Shown one piece after another: positions 12,586-25,598 of a stretch of 64,000 nt of DNA. The stretch is from Mansonella perstans (taxonomy: Eukaryota; Nematoda; Chromadorea; Rhabditida; Onchocercidae): contig JBAMDO010000031.1 in the NCBI GenBank assembly GCA_037074765.1, forward strand, positions 62,001 through 126,000. The letters are read 5' to 3'. Below the pieces are notes generated by a model. The model ran no database searches and was not told the DNA's origin. It saw nothing but the letters and a program-made list of their open reading frames with translations. Both the position numbers and the translations under genes were made by a program. Within the stretch, counting starts at the first letter, position 1, and each line of letters begins with the position of its first letter.

Positions 12586-14206
12586 AACAGTTAGCTATCA
12601 AGAAATCGTGTTGCTGCCTGCTCTACCACCAGTTCTAACAAAAATTTATGAATTTAATCCAGGAAAAGAAATATATGAAAGTATTGATGTATTCTCCAAA
12701 GTAATTTGGTGCCTGCAAACTCTTCCTCAGTGTTTGTGCAGTAATTTGAGCTTTTCAACTAAAAATTTCGCAAAGTTGACAAGTAAGCACGACTGCATGT
12801 CGTGAGAGTTCCGTAACAGATTTGCCGTCTTAATTATTTCAGTGAAAGCACCTAATTTCTCAGGTTTTCATTCCTCTCTTTGCCTCAAAAACAGCTGAAC
12901 CTTATTCTCAGCAGCCCTATTCTCCAGATATTACCAGGATACCAGTCTAGATGACCATAACTTCTACTTTTGAAGCAGCATAGCTAGCTTTACATAGAAA
13001 GTTCAAAGAAAATGAATACTTTTTTAAGGAGATTTCCGGAAAATGAAAATACCCAGTTAAGTAGCGTGATAAGTAATTAACATCTGCACATAACTTGCTT
13101 AACATGCTTTAGTCCCAGGAAATCCTTGGCTCGGATTATCTAACATGATAACAGTACCCAACATTTTCAAGGCCAGTACCCAACATTTTCAAAGCCCTGC
13201 AACCACAACAACAATTATCATTTAGGCAAAGAAAAAATGAGAAATCATTGACGTAGCGTTTCGATCTAATTCCATGCGAATACCAGCCAATATATGTGAT
13301 TTTTTAGTTTTCATTTTAGTCGTCTTATTCTCAGAGTTTACCGATCTCTTTCAGTCATCTTTCTTCCCGTTCTTTTCCATCTTTCCATTTCTTTCACCAC
13401 ATTATCATTCCACTTATTTTTACTACAGTGAAACTGTTAATATCTACCCGCTTTCTCCAATTTAAAAACCTTTTCAATAAACGACCCCTCACTCTCCTCC
13501 ATTCCTCTAACCCGACCGCTACCAAACTGCTACCTCATGCTAGCTTGGCCTGAAATTGACGGTCGAACCACATTTTAACGAGAAGCGTAATGCAAATCAT
13601 GGTCCATGCACTTTGTTCACTTTTGATGGATAGGTACGAAGTGTGATTGAGGGTAACTGAGATACGATTTATAGGTGTAGGGATATTGCCACTCTTCGGA
13701 ATGCGTTACCTATCTTCATCAATAACAGGTAAACACATCTGTTGCTTAAATATAAAGCAATTCCCTAAGCTACGCTATGGTCAAAGAGATCCACTTGCAG
13801 ACTCATTGACTCCTAAACTCATTGATTTCTAACCCTTCCTATCTTTTGGATCACTTTATCTTAGTTTGCTTGCTTTAATTCATGTCTGGGCGATATTAAT
13901 TTATTGTATTAGAAAAAATCAATGAATACAAAAAAACTAGATAATTAAATGCAAAGCCATTAATGCAGTGTTAGCTGAGAGAAAGCAATAATCATCTATT
14001 TATCACAGGGCAGTCCTTTAGCAAAACTAGTCCAGTTGAAAAACCGAAAAGTAGCACGTCTGCTGCAAAGCCGGTTATGCTGGTTAAAACTTAAATGATT
14101 GCTAATCGATGTGAAACTGATTCAATACACCCATCAACATAATGCCAGTCAAGAAACATATCCACTGTAAAATATTTTGCCTGAAATTGTGCCAAATGAC
14201 CATTGG
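12586..14206. other. Intergenic stretch between MOB3 and ZIP13
   Basis: No supported coding exon. It contains a 21-bp near-perfect duplication (cccaacattttcaa core) around 13155-13196. Upstream control elements of MOB3 are expected next to 12586 but none can be named. Confidence 0.5.
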
Positions 14207-17017
14207 TTAAATAATAATAAAGACTACAGTAATTAAGAGTTGTTCAACAAATTCGTTGAATAATTCGAAAGTAGATGCCGTGCTAACATCTGTATCTACT
14301 TGAAGCTATCATCCAATAAAAAAAAGTAACAAAATCATGGAAAAAGTTGATAGTAATAGAGATAGTGATACTTTGGATCAGTCTCTTTCATTAGTTCGGG
14401 TAGTATTTGGACGAGGGCAATATTGATAAAACCACCAGCAGTAAATGGCAGAATGTTCTGAGATGCTTTATTCGTCGCGCATTCGATATGCAGAAATAAT
14501 GCAGCGCATGCTCCTAGAACACCACCAACTGCAGTCAGCAACTGTAATTAATCAATTAATTCATGTTTTTATTTTTATGTTTTTTTTTAATTTTTTTTTT
14601 ATATATTTTTTTACTTTTTTTTGTATAGAATTTCACATTATTTCAGATATCTTCAAAAATGCCGAAACAAATGACTGACCTGAGCTTGTACAGCTGACCA
14701 TCTGTTGAAACCGGCGCGAAGTAAGATTGCAAAATCGCTAATTTCATGCGGCAATTCATGGATAACTATTGAGAATGTTGTCAACAAGCCAAGCTGTAGA
14801 CAGTCACTTTCAGTTTACAAATCTCTTACTAAAAGTTTGTTAAACATAACCAGCTCTGAACTAATTTAATGCAATTATAGACTTTTGCAGTAGAGTAGTT
14901 CAGGTCATCACAGAGATCAATTCGATTAACATAAAGCAAGCAATAAATTATAACAGTAATTTTATAAAACTGAATCAAATTTCCAAGTTTTTGTGTTCTC
15001 GCCATTCCTATCAAAGGTCAACTATAGATCAGGTAATTTGTTCCTGTGAAATTTGTGGGGAAAAACTTATAAATAGGGAATTTGAACGGCAACCTTTGTA
15101 TCCATTATAAATGAACCTCCAACGGCTAGCCCATGAGTGAAATTGTCCAAAAAATTGGCGATAAGATTTAATATGGCGCACATCTGCAGAAGTTCAAGAG
15201 ATAAGCTACTTTAATTTTCGTCTAATTTAGATTTTAGCGCAAAAAACTATTTATTTAAACCATATTGTTGGGTCTTGGAGACAATTTCAAAGCGAAAATC
15301 GTACTTTTCGTTATGATCATGGTACAATTCGTTACCATACTGCACTGCCGTTAAATGAATTTGTTAGCTGTATGCTGAAGATAGTTGCTTAAAAGACAAC
15401 TTACTCTACGTTGGCTAAATTCACTTGTTGAACACAGTTTCTCCAGTAAGAAGCAAAACAAAACACCTGCTGTTGTCCAAACACCTGCTGTCAATCTATT
15501 CACTGTAAAACAAAAATTACATTGTTACTTATTTGCATCACTCCAGTATATTATCAAAATTACTTAAACTAAGTTGACAGTAATGCTCATATTCAAAGTA
15601 AATAAAACCTTGGCTATCCGTCCACACAGTTGGAAGTAAATGCAGGAAGACATCACCAGTCATACTTCCAACAGCGAAACTCAGCAGCAGATGCAAGCTT
15701 CGGCGACCGTCTAAAATATATATACATCCCACAGAACAGGAATCTTGCACCAATGTTTATTAACTTTTAACACGATTCCAGCAATAATTTATGAGTGCTA
15801 TTTTCTTGAATTTTAGAGCTCTTTTTGGAAAATTGCATGTTTTGAGAAAATTTGTTTCCATTTTCGACACAATTTAATAAGTGAAAAATATATTTTTGAT
15901 CCGAGAGAAACTTACAGTCTGACAATAGAAACTTCGTGAAATCATGTGACAAAACAAATGCAGGGACAATGCCGCATGCAACGATGCAAATGCATCCAAA
16001 TATCGTCCAGAGACAAGTGTCCCATGGAACCAATTTGTCGCCATCTTTTTTGGCTATTTGTTGCAGGAATTTCCTTTCTTCTTGCAGTTCTTCCGCATGT
16101 CTATAAGCTTTTATCCTGCTGAAGCGTAAATTACCGGTCCAGAACCATTGCTAGGCTTAGTTTAGGCTGTGGAAACGCTGATTTATGTTAGCACTGACCA
16201 GCAAGGAATACTGAATAGATGGATACAATCAATCATACAATTAATCACTAACTAACGTCTTTTTCTAACAATAAAGTACCTATCGAAAGCTTGGCTAAAA
16301 GCTTCTACAAGGTTTTTTCTAGTAATGCAGAGTACTGGCACTCTCGAAATTGAAAGCTATTACTTTTGTTCCAAATGTCTTGAAAAAACAATAATACGTC
16401 CATTCGGATCAATAAGTGTGTCGGGTGGTATCTCATTGTAGGTATTTAGGCTTTCACCAGTTTTTTTCAGATTAGTAAGAAGCATTTCCGGCGGCAACAC
16501 GTCGTTACCGCCAAAGTCGGGTGCCGGTAGCTGATCGAGCTCTGAAAAACAAATATTAAAAAAATTTTACCGATCAATCAATTGAATATCATCATCTCTA
16601 ACTTATCTGATAAAATTTTTGCTTGCGGTTGCATTGGTATTATTTACTTACTTAGCTCATTAGCAAAACATTTTGACATTACCATTTACTCATGGTATAA
16701 GAAAACTCCAGAAATGGAAAATATTTAGCACGGCAAGCGAACAAACAGTCTACTAGTAAATGTAAGCTTTTGAAACTAATTTAAATTTAAATATAGCTTT
16801 TAAACCAATCATTTATCCAATGATTGCGACTAGTATGTGTGTGTATATGTATGTTTGTTGGTGTGCGTATAATCCTCAGTTACGATCTTATGCCACAAAA
16901 GTAATTAAGAAACAATGAAATTTGATTACGCTGCTCGAAAAATACTTGTTGAGCATTGATAGGACAGAATAGTACAGCACTGAATAATAATAGTTGTAGA
17001 ACTGATCGATTTGCCAT
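14207..17017 (-). CDS. ZIP13-type zinc transporter (SLC39A13 family)
   Basis: Membrane zinc transporter of the LIV-1 ZIP group, predicted in the secretory pathway. Exons 5' to 3': 16930-17017, 16364-16541, 15916-16115, 15609-15710, 15405-15502, 15094-15183, 14680-14793, 14372-14541, 14207-14282; 371 residues, the same as I recall for human ZIP13. The first exon encodes a signal peptide (ANRSVLQLLLFSAVLFCPINA). Later exons encode membrane segments with SFAVGSMTGDVFLHLLPTVW, LTAGVWTTAGVLFCFLLEKL, the metal-site helix DNFTHGLAVGGS and the binuclear-centre motif HELPHEISDFAILLRAGF, then LPFTAGGFINIALVQILPEL. DNFTHGLA favours ZIP13 over ZIP7, which usually has HNFTDGLA. The His-rich loop of ZIP7 is absent. 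In-frame ATGs lie further upstream (about 17023 and 17083); 17017 is chosen because it starts the signal peptide cleanly. Confidence 0.93.
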
Positions 17018-19926
17018 ACCCATCGATGGATCAATGGGTTTTGATTTCATTCCAATTCTTTGATCTTCCCGCATGTAGCCATCCATTTTTGTACATAACT
17101 CAAAAAACTTTTTTATACAAATGTTAAAAAATGTCTTTATAACACGTGCCTTTGTGCAACAACTCTTTGAATCTAGCAAAAGAGCAAAGCAGCGGATGAA
17201 AAATTAGGAGAGACTGAGGGAAACATATTATGTAGGCAGGAAATAATATGAATGCAAAAGGATTCAGGGTCACTGGAGCGGTCAGTCGGTCTACTAAAGC
17301 AAAAGAAGGAGAATGAGGAGTAGGATAAATGGGAGATGAAGGGAGGGATTCGATCATTTATGTGAAAGATATTTCTGAAGAACGGAAGTGTCTTTAACAG
17401 GGCACTGATTCCATTCCAGATTACAAACAGGTTTTTGGAAAAAACTGAAACAGGATATTCGTATCAGCATACAGATACTTTAAAGTGCAGTATCTTAAAC
17501 TTTAATCTGCATAAAAATGGCGAAATTTGGTGTTATGTTGTCTAACAGCGCAAAGTCATTGCATTTTTCACTGCTAATTCATTGCACTAATTTTTTAATC
17601 ATGCATAAATGCATCGACAGGTGTTGTGCACTGCACACTCCACTGTAATCCGTAATTCGGAGATCTCAGATCGAAAGGATATCACTCTCAACAACATTCA
17701 AATTTCAAGTATTCAGTGAAGCACTATGTTGTTTACAGTAAGATACGCAGTAAGAGTTCCAAGAAAGTAAATATTGCGGAGTAACTTAAGTTACTAGCGT
17801 AACAATACATGTAAGGTATCGTAATCTCTCCTACATGGACAAAGCTGTAAGCAAATATGCCAGAATAGACCAGACTACTAAACTCTTTCTTGATTTTTCA
17901 ATGATTAACTTGGCTAACCTTGGCATACCGATGTGCTATGGTAAGGTATTTAATATAGGTTCAGTCTCTCTGCCTTCTGATGATGATGTAACTAGCAATT
18001 TGTTCGTTTCGAGAGGAAAACAGGTTTGTCAAAAATGCAGCGGAAAACAGCAGCAAGTGGTTTTATAAGATAGACATTGAGGAATTTGATATAGGGACGA
18101 GAGGAAGAAGACTGAAACAGTGTAAGAGATAATAAAGCCTAAGAAGTTTTCACGAACCATGGAACTGTACCATTAACGTGTCAAAATGATCCGATGCAAA
18201 GAACAATTGGTATGATGGATCATCCTGTCGATTATGGGAACAGCAAGCAAGCAAGAATGAATGCTGAGCAATTAGAACTGCCCGTGAAATTTCTACCTCT
18301 CTGTGATTATTAGTTCATTTGTTTCGCTTTCATGTCTTCATCATTATCCTGTGAAAATGAAAATTTTTCAAATTGGACAAAGTACTTCTTTTTCAGTCGA
18401 CATATTTATTTCTTCGCACTCAATGTATAAATAACCCTGAGCAACAAATAATTTTGGGGAATTTCGGTTGGCAGGAAACTTTGAAAATCATTCCATTATG
18501 CGCTACAATGTAAACCACTTGTCAAAGTCATATTCAAAATACTCTTGAATCCGTAGAGATTCCGATGTTAATATGATAGTCCATATACTTCCACAAATCA
18601 TCCACACATTTGAGACAGTTTCCATTAAATACTAGTCTGTTGATGTGAGAATATTCAACTTACATAATTAGAAAATGAAAACAATGTATACAAGAATAGT
18701 ACTTCCATATCGTTCGACCCGACACAATATACAGTTTGGATTACCTGATCTGGAACGAATAATATGGTGAGGATAGGACTGTAAAAGCTATAAAAAGTTG
18801 CGTAGATCGATCATGCGAAATTTCAACCGACCCTTTACAAAATATATTCATAGTTATTCAGAAATTCTTCAAATCCATCTAAAATTTTTTGCTTCCTTCT
18901 TATTACAGCACTGTTCCTGTTAGCAAATCCTTCCAGTGAAAATCAATCCTATGAATCCTTCCAGTGAAAATCAATCCTATGAATCCTTCCAGTGAAAAAC
19001 AATTCTTCGATTTATCCTTATCTAGTTAATAGGAACAAGGTGATCCGGAATCAGTTGTAATTTTACATATAGATCTATTCTGCTCATTCCTCTTCTCTCA
19101 GCTTCTTAGGAAATGACAGTTATGCACTGCCAGTTTTTTTTGTTGAAGGCAACCTAAGTAAGATAATTAATTTATTATGTAACACATAAGTTGGTCAGAT
19201 GTGAAAAAGGGATAGATGAAGCAAAGTGATATACAGAAAAGAGTTAAGTGGAAAGGTGGTAGGATGAGGTTGGGAGGAAGTTAAAAGATCTAGAACAGCT
19301 CAGACACAGCTAACTTCCTATGAAGACAATGAGAAGAGTGCTGAGAAGACAGCAAATGTTGTAATATGAAGTTTACAACAAATAGGTGTACATAGAACAG
19401 GCTGTCGTTCGATTGAGGACGCTGAGAAAGGGTAAATAGAATTATCAGGTGGATAAAGTGGATACAGATACAATATCCCTCGCTTCTTCCGTTCAAAACA
19501 ACCCAACGACCGGTTAGCGTTCACATCAACTGAACTAGTATTATTTTATTTACATGCACACATATATATTTGAAGAAGTTCTGATGAAGTCCGCAAGAAG
19601 TGCAGTTGGCTGTTTCTGTTAACATTACTCAATGGATCAGATCAGCTGTAGCAGACTAACTTGAACTCTCTTGAAACTCTCCCCCGACGATTCAGTCCTG
19701 GAATGCAGGATCGAAAGTTTCCAACTGGCTCCTTAATGGTTGTTGAACAGATTGCTAAACTGCGCCAACTGAAGTAAAAGCAGCTAACGATTTATTAGGA
19801 AATGATAAAGATTATACCTAATAAGATTGGTTATAAATATTCCATCCGGACAAGAAGCAGTAAAAGCTTCGGTCACCTGCAAAAATCTAGAAAGCCACTT
19901 TACCAGAAGAGAGAAAAACATGAAAT

Positions 19927-19959
<33 letters not shown>

Positions 19960-20662
19960 GAATAACAATCGAAAACAATAAAATTGGTCTAACTATCAAT
20001 AACATTCTCCACCTTTTTTCATTAATACAGAAAGACAGATGGAAAATACCTTACAGGTTCGATATTGCAAGCATGAGATAGAACAATCATGAAAAGAATC
20101 AACCTAGATTTCTCTTCTACTGCATAGTTCCTTCCACCATCTAACCTATTCTTATGATAGTACAGTAACACGCTAACACGCTTGCTAATTAGCAAAGTTT
20201 GCCACGGTGCCAAGGCTTACCAGAAATTGCAGCACATAGGTCTGTCTGTCTCCACATTTGACATATCCACCTTGAAATTAGTTCATTGTTGTTAATTAAC
20301 TGGATCATTCACCACCATATTTCCCCACTCGTTTAATGTAAGAGAGATTTTGCGGGAAAGAAGTTTTTCGCAAGTTTTAAACACTTGACCTAATTTATTG
20401 AAGTATATCGAGGCGAGGTTTCTCTCCCATCACCTCCTCTACATTCCTAAATTCCAGCAGGAATGCTATCAGCACACAATCGTCCTAAGAAAACCTTTAT
20501 TTACAATACTTTTCAAGTGAATGAACAACAAGTTTTGTATGATAAAAGGTGCAAATGAACATGTGAAAAATGTTCATCTGCATATACAATAAACAAAAAC
20601 TATTCTCAATAACCAAAAATTAAAAATAGATAATAAATGAGCAGATACTTAATAAACTGATA
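17018..20662. other. Intergenic stretch between ZIP13 and PiT
   Basis: No conserved coding exon recognised. A plus-strand frame at 17835-18068 is open for 77 codons with no known motif. The stretch holds a 28-bp tandem repeat at 18926-19010 and a run of more than 20 A at about 19933. Confidence 0.5.
18926..19010. repeat. 28-bp tandem repeat, 3 copies
   Basis: The unit aatccttccagtgaaaatca (first 20 of 28 bases) is repeated at 18926, 18954 and 18982. The first two copies are identical and the third diverges in its second half. Non-coding. Confidence 0.9.
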
Positions 20663-23600
20663 TTATAAAACAATCGAACGCGCGACCAGCATTACCAGTG
20701 CACTGAGAACACCTGCAACGGAGACCAATCCTAATCTTAGTAACAATACTTTTTCAGTATCCTTAAAAAGGGCTTTAATCAGCAGTTCTAGGACTGAAAT
20801 AAACTGTTATTCTGCTGAAACTCTGCGCCTCTTTTGGAAGGCAGATACCCTTCCGCATTTGACATTCGGTGTGCCATAATCAAACGATATAGCGCACCTC
20901 ACTATTTCTGCGATTAGATCATATGTTAAAGCTATTTTCCGGAACTTAAAAAAATAGCTGGAAAATAATATGAAGTCAAATAAGAGTAGAAATAAAAATA
21001 AAGACTGTTACCCGTGACAGGCAAAGTTACAAGCCAGGATAACGATATGTTTCGGAAAGTAGACCACTTCACAGAGCTGCTTGCCTGTACCACACCTACT
21101 GCTACCACACTGCCAACCTGAATATTAGACAATTATTAAAATGGTACTTTTGATGTGCTTCATACCTCAAAAAGTTACAAATAAAAGCTTTAATTATCTT
21201 CTAGGTCTGTCTACGCATTTATGAAACAAATTTGTAATTAGAAAGTTTCGCAGGATATTTACGACAAAATAAGGCAGCAAATGAAACCTTGCACTGTGTG
21301 GAGCTTATTGGAAGACCAAATTTGCTTGAAGCTAATACTGTTACAGCAGCACCAAATTCAATAGCAAAACCACTGAAATTAAAAATTCAACTGAGCATTT
21401 TGAAAACATGAGATGGATTTCATAAAAAGAAAAAAAAATTGCTAAGAAATCCGTGAGAAAATGTAATGAATGAATGATGTTGACAAAACTTGACCAATAA
21501 AGAGTTCTCTCATCCTACCTCGGTGGCGTGATTTTGGTGAGATTTTCACCAACTGTATAGATTACCCGATGTCCCAACACCCAAAGACCGGCACACATAC
21601 CACCAGCACCGTAAAGCAGAAGCCAAATGGGTGTTGCGGATCGCTGCATCACCGAATTTTCCTTGTAAATGGCATACAAAGACACGAGCGGAGCAATTGC
21701 GTTGCTGAATATTAAATTTCGTAAATGAAATTCTGAAAATTCGGCCTTTTGAAAAAAGCCCTTTGTTAAAAACTTAACTTCACGAGATCGAGCTACAATT
21801 AGATTCTGATCGAAAAGTTCACAAACAACAAACAAAATCCTGAAGAGTGCCTGAACTTTACTAACAGTCTGTAACACCTTCCCTTTAATTCAACACATCA
21901 AAGAATTCAGGGATTCAAAATACAGTCAACAAATTGTTTACCACAGACTTCGAAAGATTCCTTTGGATTTTAGAAAAGTACAAAAATAAAAATGTTAACT
22001 GAAATGTTCATACCTTACATCGTTGCCACCGTGAGCGAAGCCAGCGAAGCAAGCTGTAAGCACCTGAAGGAAACTGAACAGTTGAGATGCTTGCGGATCT
22101 TCCGGTTTGCAGGAACGAAAGAAAGTTTCAATAGTTCTCGTTGGTTGTACCATATTCGTACCCAAACCATGATGTCCATCGGTGCTATTTGTTTGCACTT
22201 TCTTAGATATCACCTCACTTTCCTCTTCTATCATGACCACATTAGTATTACTACCATTGTTGTTCAACAAATCAACAGATATTTCAGAAAGCTGTTGTTC
22301 TGTGCTGCTGCTAGTTGGTCCCAGTGTTCGATTTTTCCCGTCTTCACAGTGCAACAGGGAACGAGCATCTGAACAGTATTTTCAATCAAACACCCTACTT
22401 TAGAATAAAGCATAAACTCATTCCTTCTTTTATTTGCACATAATAATCTTCCCACTCCAGGCTTAACGAGAAACTAACTACATAAAGTCCCATTCATATA
22501 GAATCATAAAACGATAATGAGAGAATCCTTAAATATTATCTCATCTTCGATTCCATTTTAAATAATCGTATTCCACTTTCTCATTCTAACTCAGCGTTTC
22601 TTCAGAAAGTAAGCATATTTCGAAAATTAACCAAAGTATAATCCAGACAATCAATTCACATGCAGCAGAGTAGGCTTTCATGCTGCTTATGTTAAGAATA
22701 AAATGCTTCAAAAGATCTTTAAAAAAAAATAAAAATCAGTGCACAAAAACCAAATCAATGCTTCAACTTTACTAACCAGTGTTTTTACAAAATTTAAGAT
22801 TTATTTCAAACGAATAAAGGACCTCCTACAGAATCCGTGCATCACTCTGATTCCCATGTAATATATAAATAATCCAGACTCTCAATACTTGATTAAACAT
22901 TCACTCCTTAGAACACAAAGCAGCAGAAAAAATTATCGTAGAAATTAACGACAAATAAAACAGAAGTAGAATGCAATATTATTGCAATAGAACTTAATTT
23001 TTTCCTGTTTTTAAAATTTTCGAATATTTGCTGACCAACTACATAGCATATATCGAATGACTGGATTTCTCAACCTTACTGTGTTCCACTTCAAGCAACC
23101 AACTTGCGCACTTCACTTTCTTTTAATTTCAATCATAAAGTGCATTGCATACAGAATTCTAAATCGTTTAAAAATACATGCTGGTATTTATACTGCTTTT
23201 ATGCTGTATTTCGAACATTAATTAAATAGAGACGATTAGCTACTATTTTCATGAAACCAATTGAACTTTTAGACTATTAATTAACTCATTCTATGCTCCA
23301 GTGAAGCGCTTCCTGACTTGTTCAAGCGTTCCTAATTTGAGGGAAATGTTTTTAATTTTAAGTCATTTTTGTATGCATTCACTATATCAACTGCATAATC
23401 TAAATTTCGTTATGTAACGAGCAACGCACTTATCAAATAATAGTTTTACCTATCATAAAGTTTACGGGTCAACTCATAACTAAAAACTCATCCTTCTCGA
23501 TACAATAACTTTGGAATGATTTATCCAGGCATCTTAAAATTTGGTATTGCAATGTCTTCAAATCACTTACAGTCACCATTAGCACAAAGACAAAAATGAA

Positions 23601-25598
23601 CTACGTTAAGAGAAAGTACAGTAAAACACACAGCATTACAAATAGTGTCAAAATTTTTGCAAAATGTTCAAGATTAACTGAGTAAAAAAAGTTGAAGAAT
23701 TCTTTGAAAAAAAAAAAAAAAAAAGGCTAAGAATCCTTGATCCTTCTCTTTATTCAAACTTCGTAATTGCCAACTTTATAAATTGAAAATTATGCATGGA
23801 AAAAATGTTTTGCTCAAAAGTACACTAAGTGATGGCAAGAAACAGAACGCTATGACTGGGTGCAATAATGAAGTCTGAAAATCCAATTCCATTATATACA
23901 TCTACACTTGTACGTAAAAAAACGTCTCACCTAAAATCCGTTTTTTCAGTTGCGGCGCCATAACGAAATGCACAAGTAACGCAACAACTGCTGCTGCGCT
24001 AAATGTTATCATCAAAATAGCCCACGTCGGTATCTTATTGAAGCCCAAAACTGCAAAAGTTATCACTTTCAATTCACATTGTATCTCTGAATATCGACCC
24101 TTTTGAAAATAGCTTGCTTTTCAAGAAATATGCAATTGAATGGATGCACAAGAAATCTTTTTTACAACAAAACCTTCTTGTATCAAAAATGCGACTGGGA
24201 GAAGCATTTAGACCTTTGCAGAAATTTTGTAAGCCGTAAAGAGTAAATCCTCCCAGAGTCAAAATTTTGAAGCTACTGATAATTAGAGCTTCCATGAAAA
24301 CATACTTTCGGAACCATTGTACATAACGGCAAATACGTTGACAGCTACGCAGATGAAATATAGAACAGGCAGAAGAATCAGACCATAGTGCAAAGGACGT
24401 CGACGTCGCAATACGGCATGATCGATGAAGGCATAAAAAAGAATTGAAACGATACCCGAAAGCAACGGTGACAGGAACCATGATATAACTTAAAAAAAAA
24501 AATCAATACAGTTCAAAAACAAATCTGAAATTAATAAACTTGAATCTCAAAGATCTTATTTTTTTAACTAAGTTATACTCAAATTACGATCGTAAATGTG
24601 CAAGCAGAATTGAAAATCGTCGCTCAGTTTACAACACTCGCTGGTCAGTTTTTCTGCATTAATCACATCCATGTTCTCTGAATTGGTCGTAGTGCGATTT
24701 TGTTCGACAATCATAAATTTAAATTTAGTTTCTTTTCGAACGAAGACGTTACCAATCTGCGAGTAGACAATGAAGGAAAAAAAAACCAATGACTGGAAAT
24801 TACTTTGGCACAGATGTGGCGTAACTCACATATGCGGATGATTGGCCACCAGCGTATTCCCTGCGTACCACGGGCAAGCAAAGAGTAACCAAGGGTTGCT
24901 CCGACAATACTATGGGTTGTTGAAACCGGTAACTTCAAAAATGTCGCTATGAGCAGCCATGCACCACATCCTGCAAAATTAATTTTATAAAATTTCAACT
25001 TTGAAAATGTTTCCTTGGAAGACGCAAATTTTGAATTTTGAAATACATATATATATATATCTAAGGAAAAAACTTTATGAAGTATTGCGTGAAAAAATAG
25101 TTTGTCTTTAAAAAGATATCTCAAAATTATTAAACAATTTCTCCGGATTCAAAAATTCCACAAACTTAGTTCATTAAGTGCACATTTCTCTACCTGAGAG
25201 TACAGAGATTTGACCGAGCATAAGCTCATTTTCGTTACCACTGTAAACAGCCAAATCAATTACATCTTTTCGCATTGTATCGGTGACTTGGTATCCCAAC
25301 AGAGCCGCTCCGAGGGTTTCAAAAATGGAGGCTAGTAAATAAGCTTGCTGAAGTGTAAGCACCTGAAATTCATCAAGCCGATTGTCATACTGTTTCAAAC
25401 TATTTCCAATATAATGTTTAAATTTTTTGGACGAAATCGCTCTTAAAAATTCCAACAAACCTTGCTTCCAACGCTCGTCCCGAAAGAATTTGCTGTATCA
25501 TTGGCACCAATCGCAAATGCAAGAAGTGAAGCAATGAAAAAACCGACGATGATCGCCCATAACATCTCATCTTGAAACGTTTCTAATGCTTCTCGCAT
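20663..25598 (-). CDS. Sodium-dependent phosphate cotransporter, PiT / SLC20 family
   Basis: Plasma-membrane importer of inorganic phosphate driven by sodium. Exons 5' to 3': 25461-25598, 25194-25362, 24830-24970, 24306-24488, 23931-24050, 22014-22368, 21519-21704, 21288-21372, 21012-21117, 20663-20712; 510 residues with every phase consistent. Both copies of the internally duplicated PiT signature are present: [17 protein letters not shown] near the N-terminus and [20 protein letters not shown] after the cytoplasmic loop. The pairs [19 protein letters not shown] and [19 protein letters not shown] are also present. The loop (exon 22014-22368) is short, Ser/Asn/Glu-rich and lineage-specific. 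In C. elegans the family member is pitr-1. ATG 25598 is chosen because the first membrane segment starts just after it; an in-frame codon upstream would add about 17 residues. Confidence 0.95.

Noticed and set aside
24568..24789. Minus-strand ORF inside a PiT intron
   Set aside because: Flanking exons 24830-24970 and 24306-24488 join in phase into conserved PiT sequence without it.
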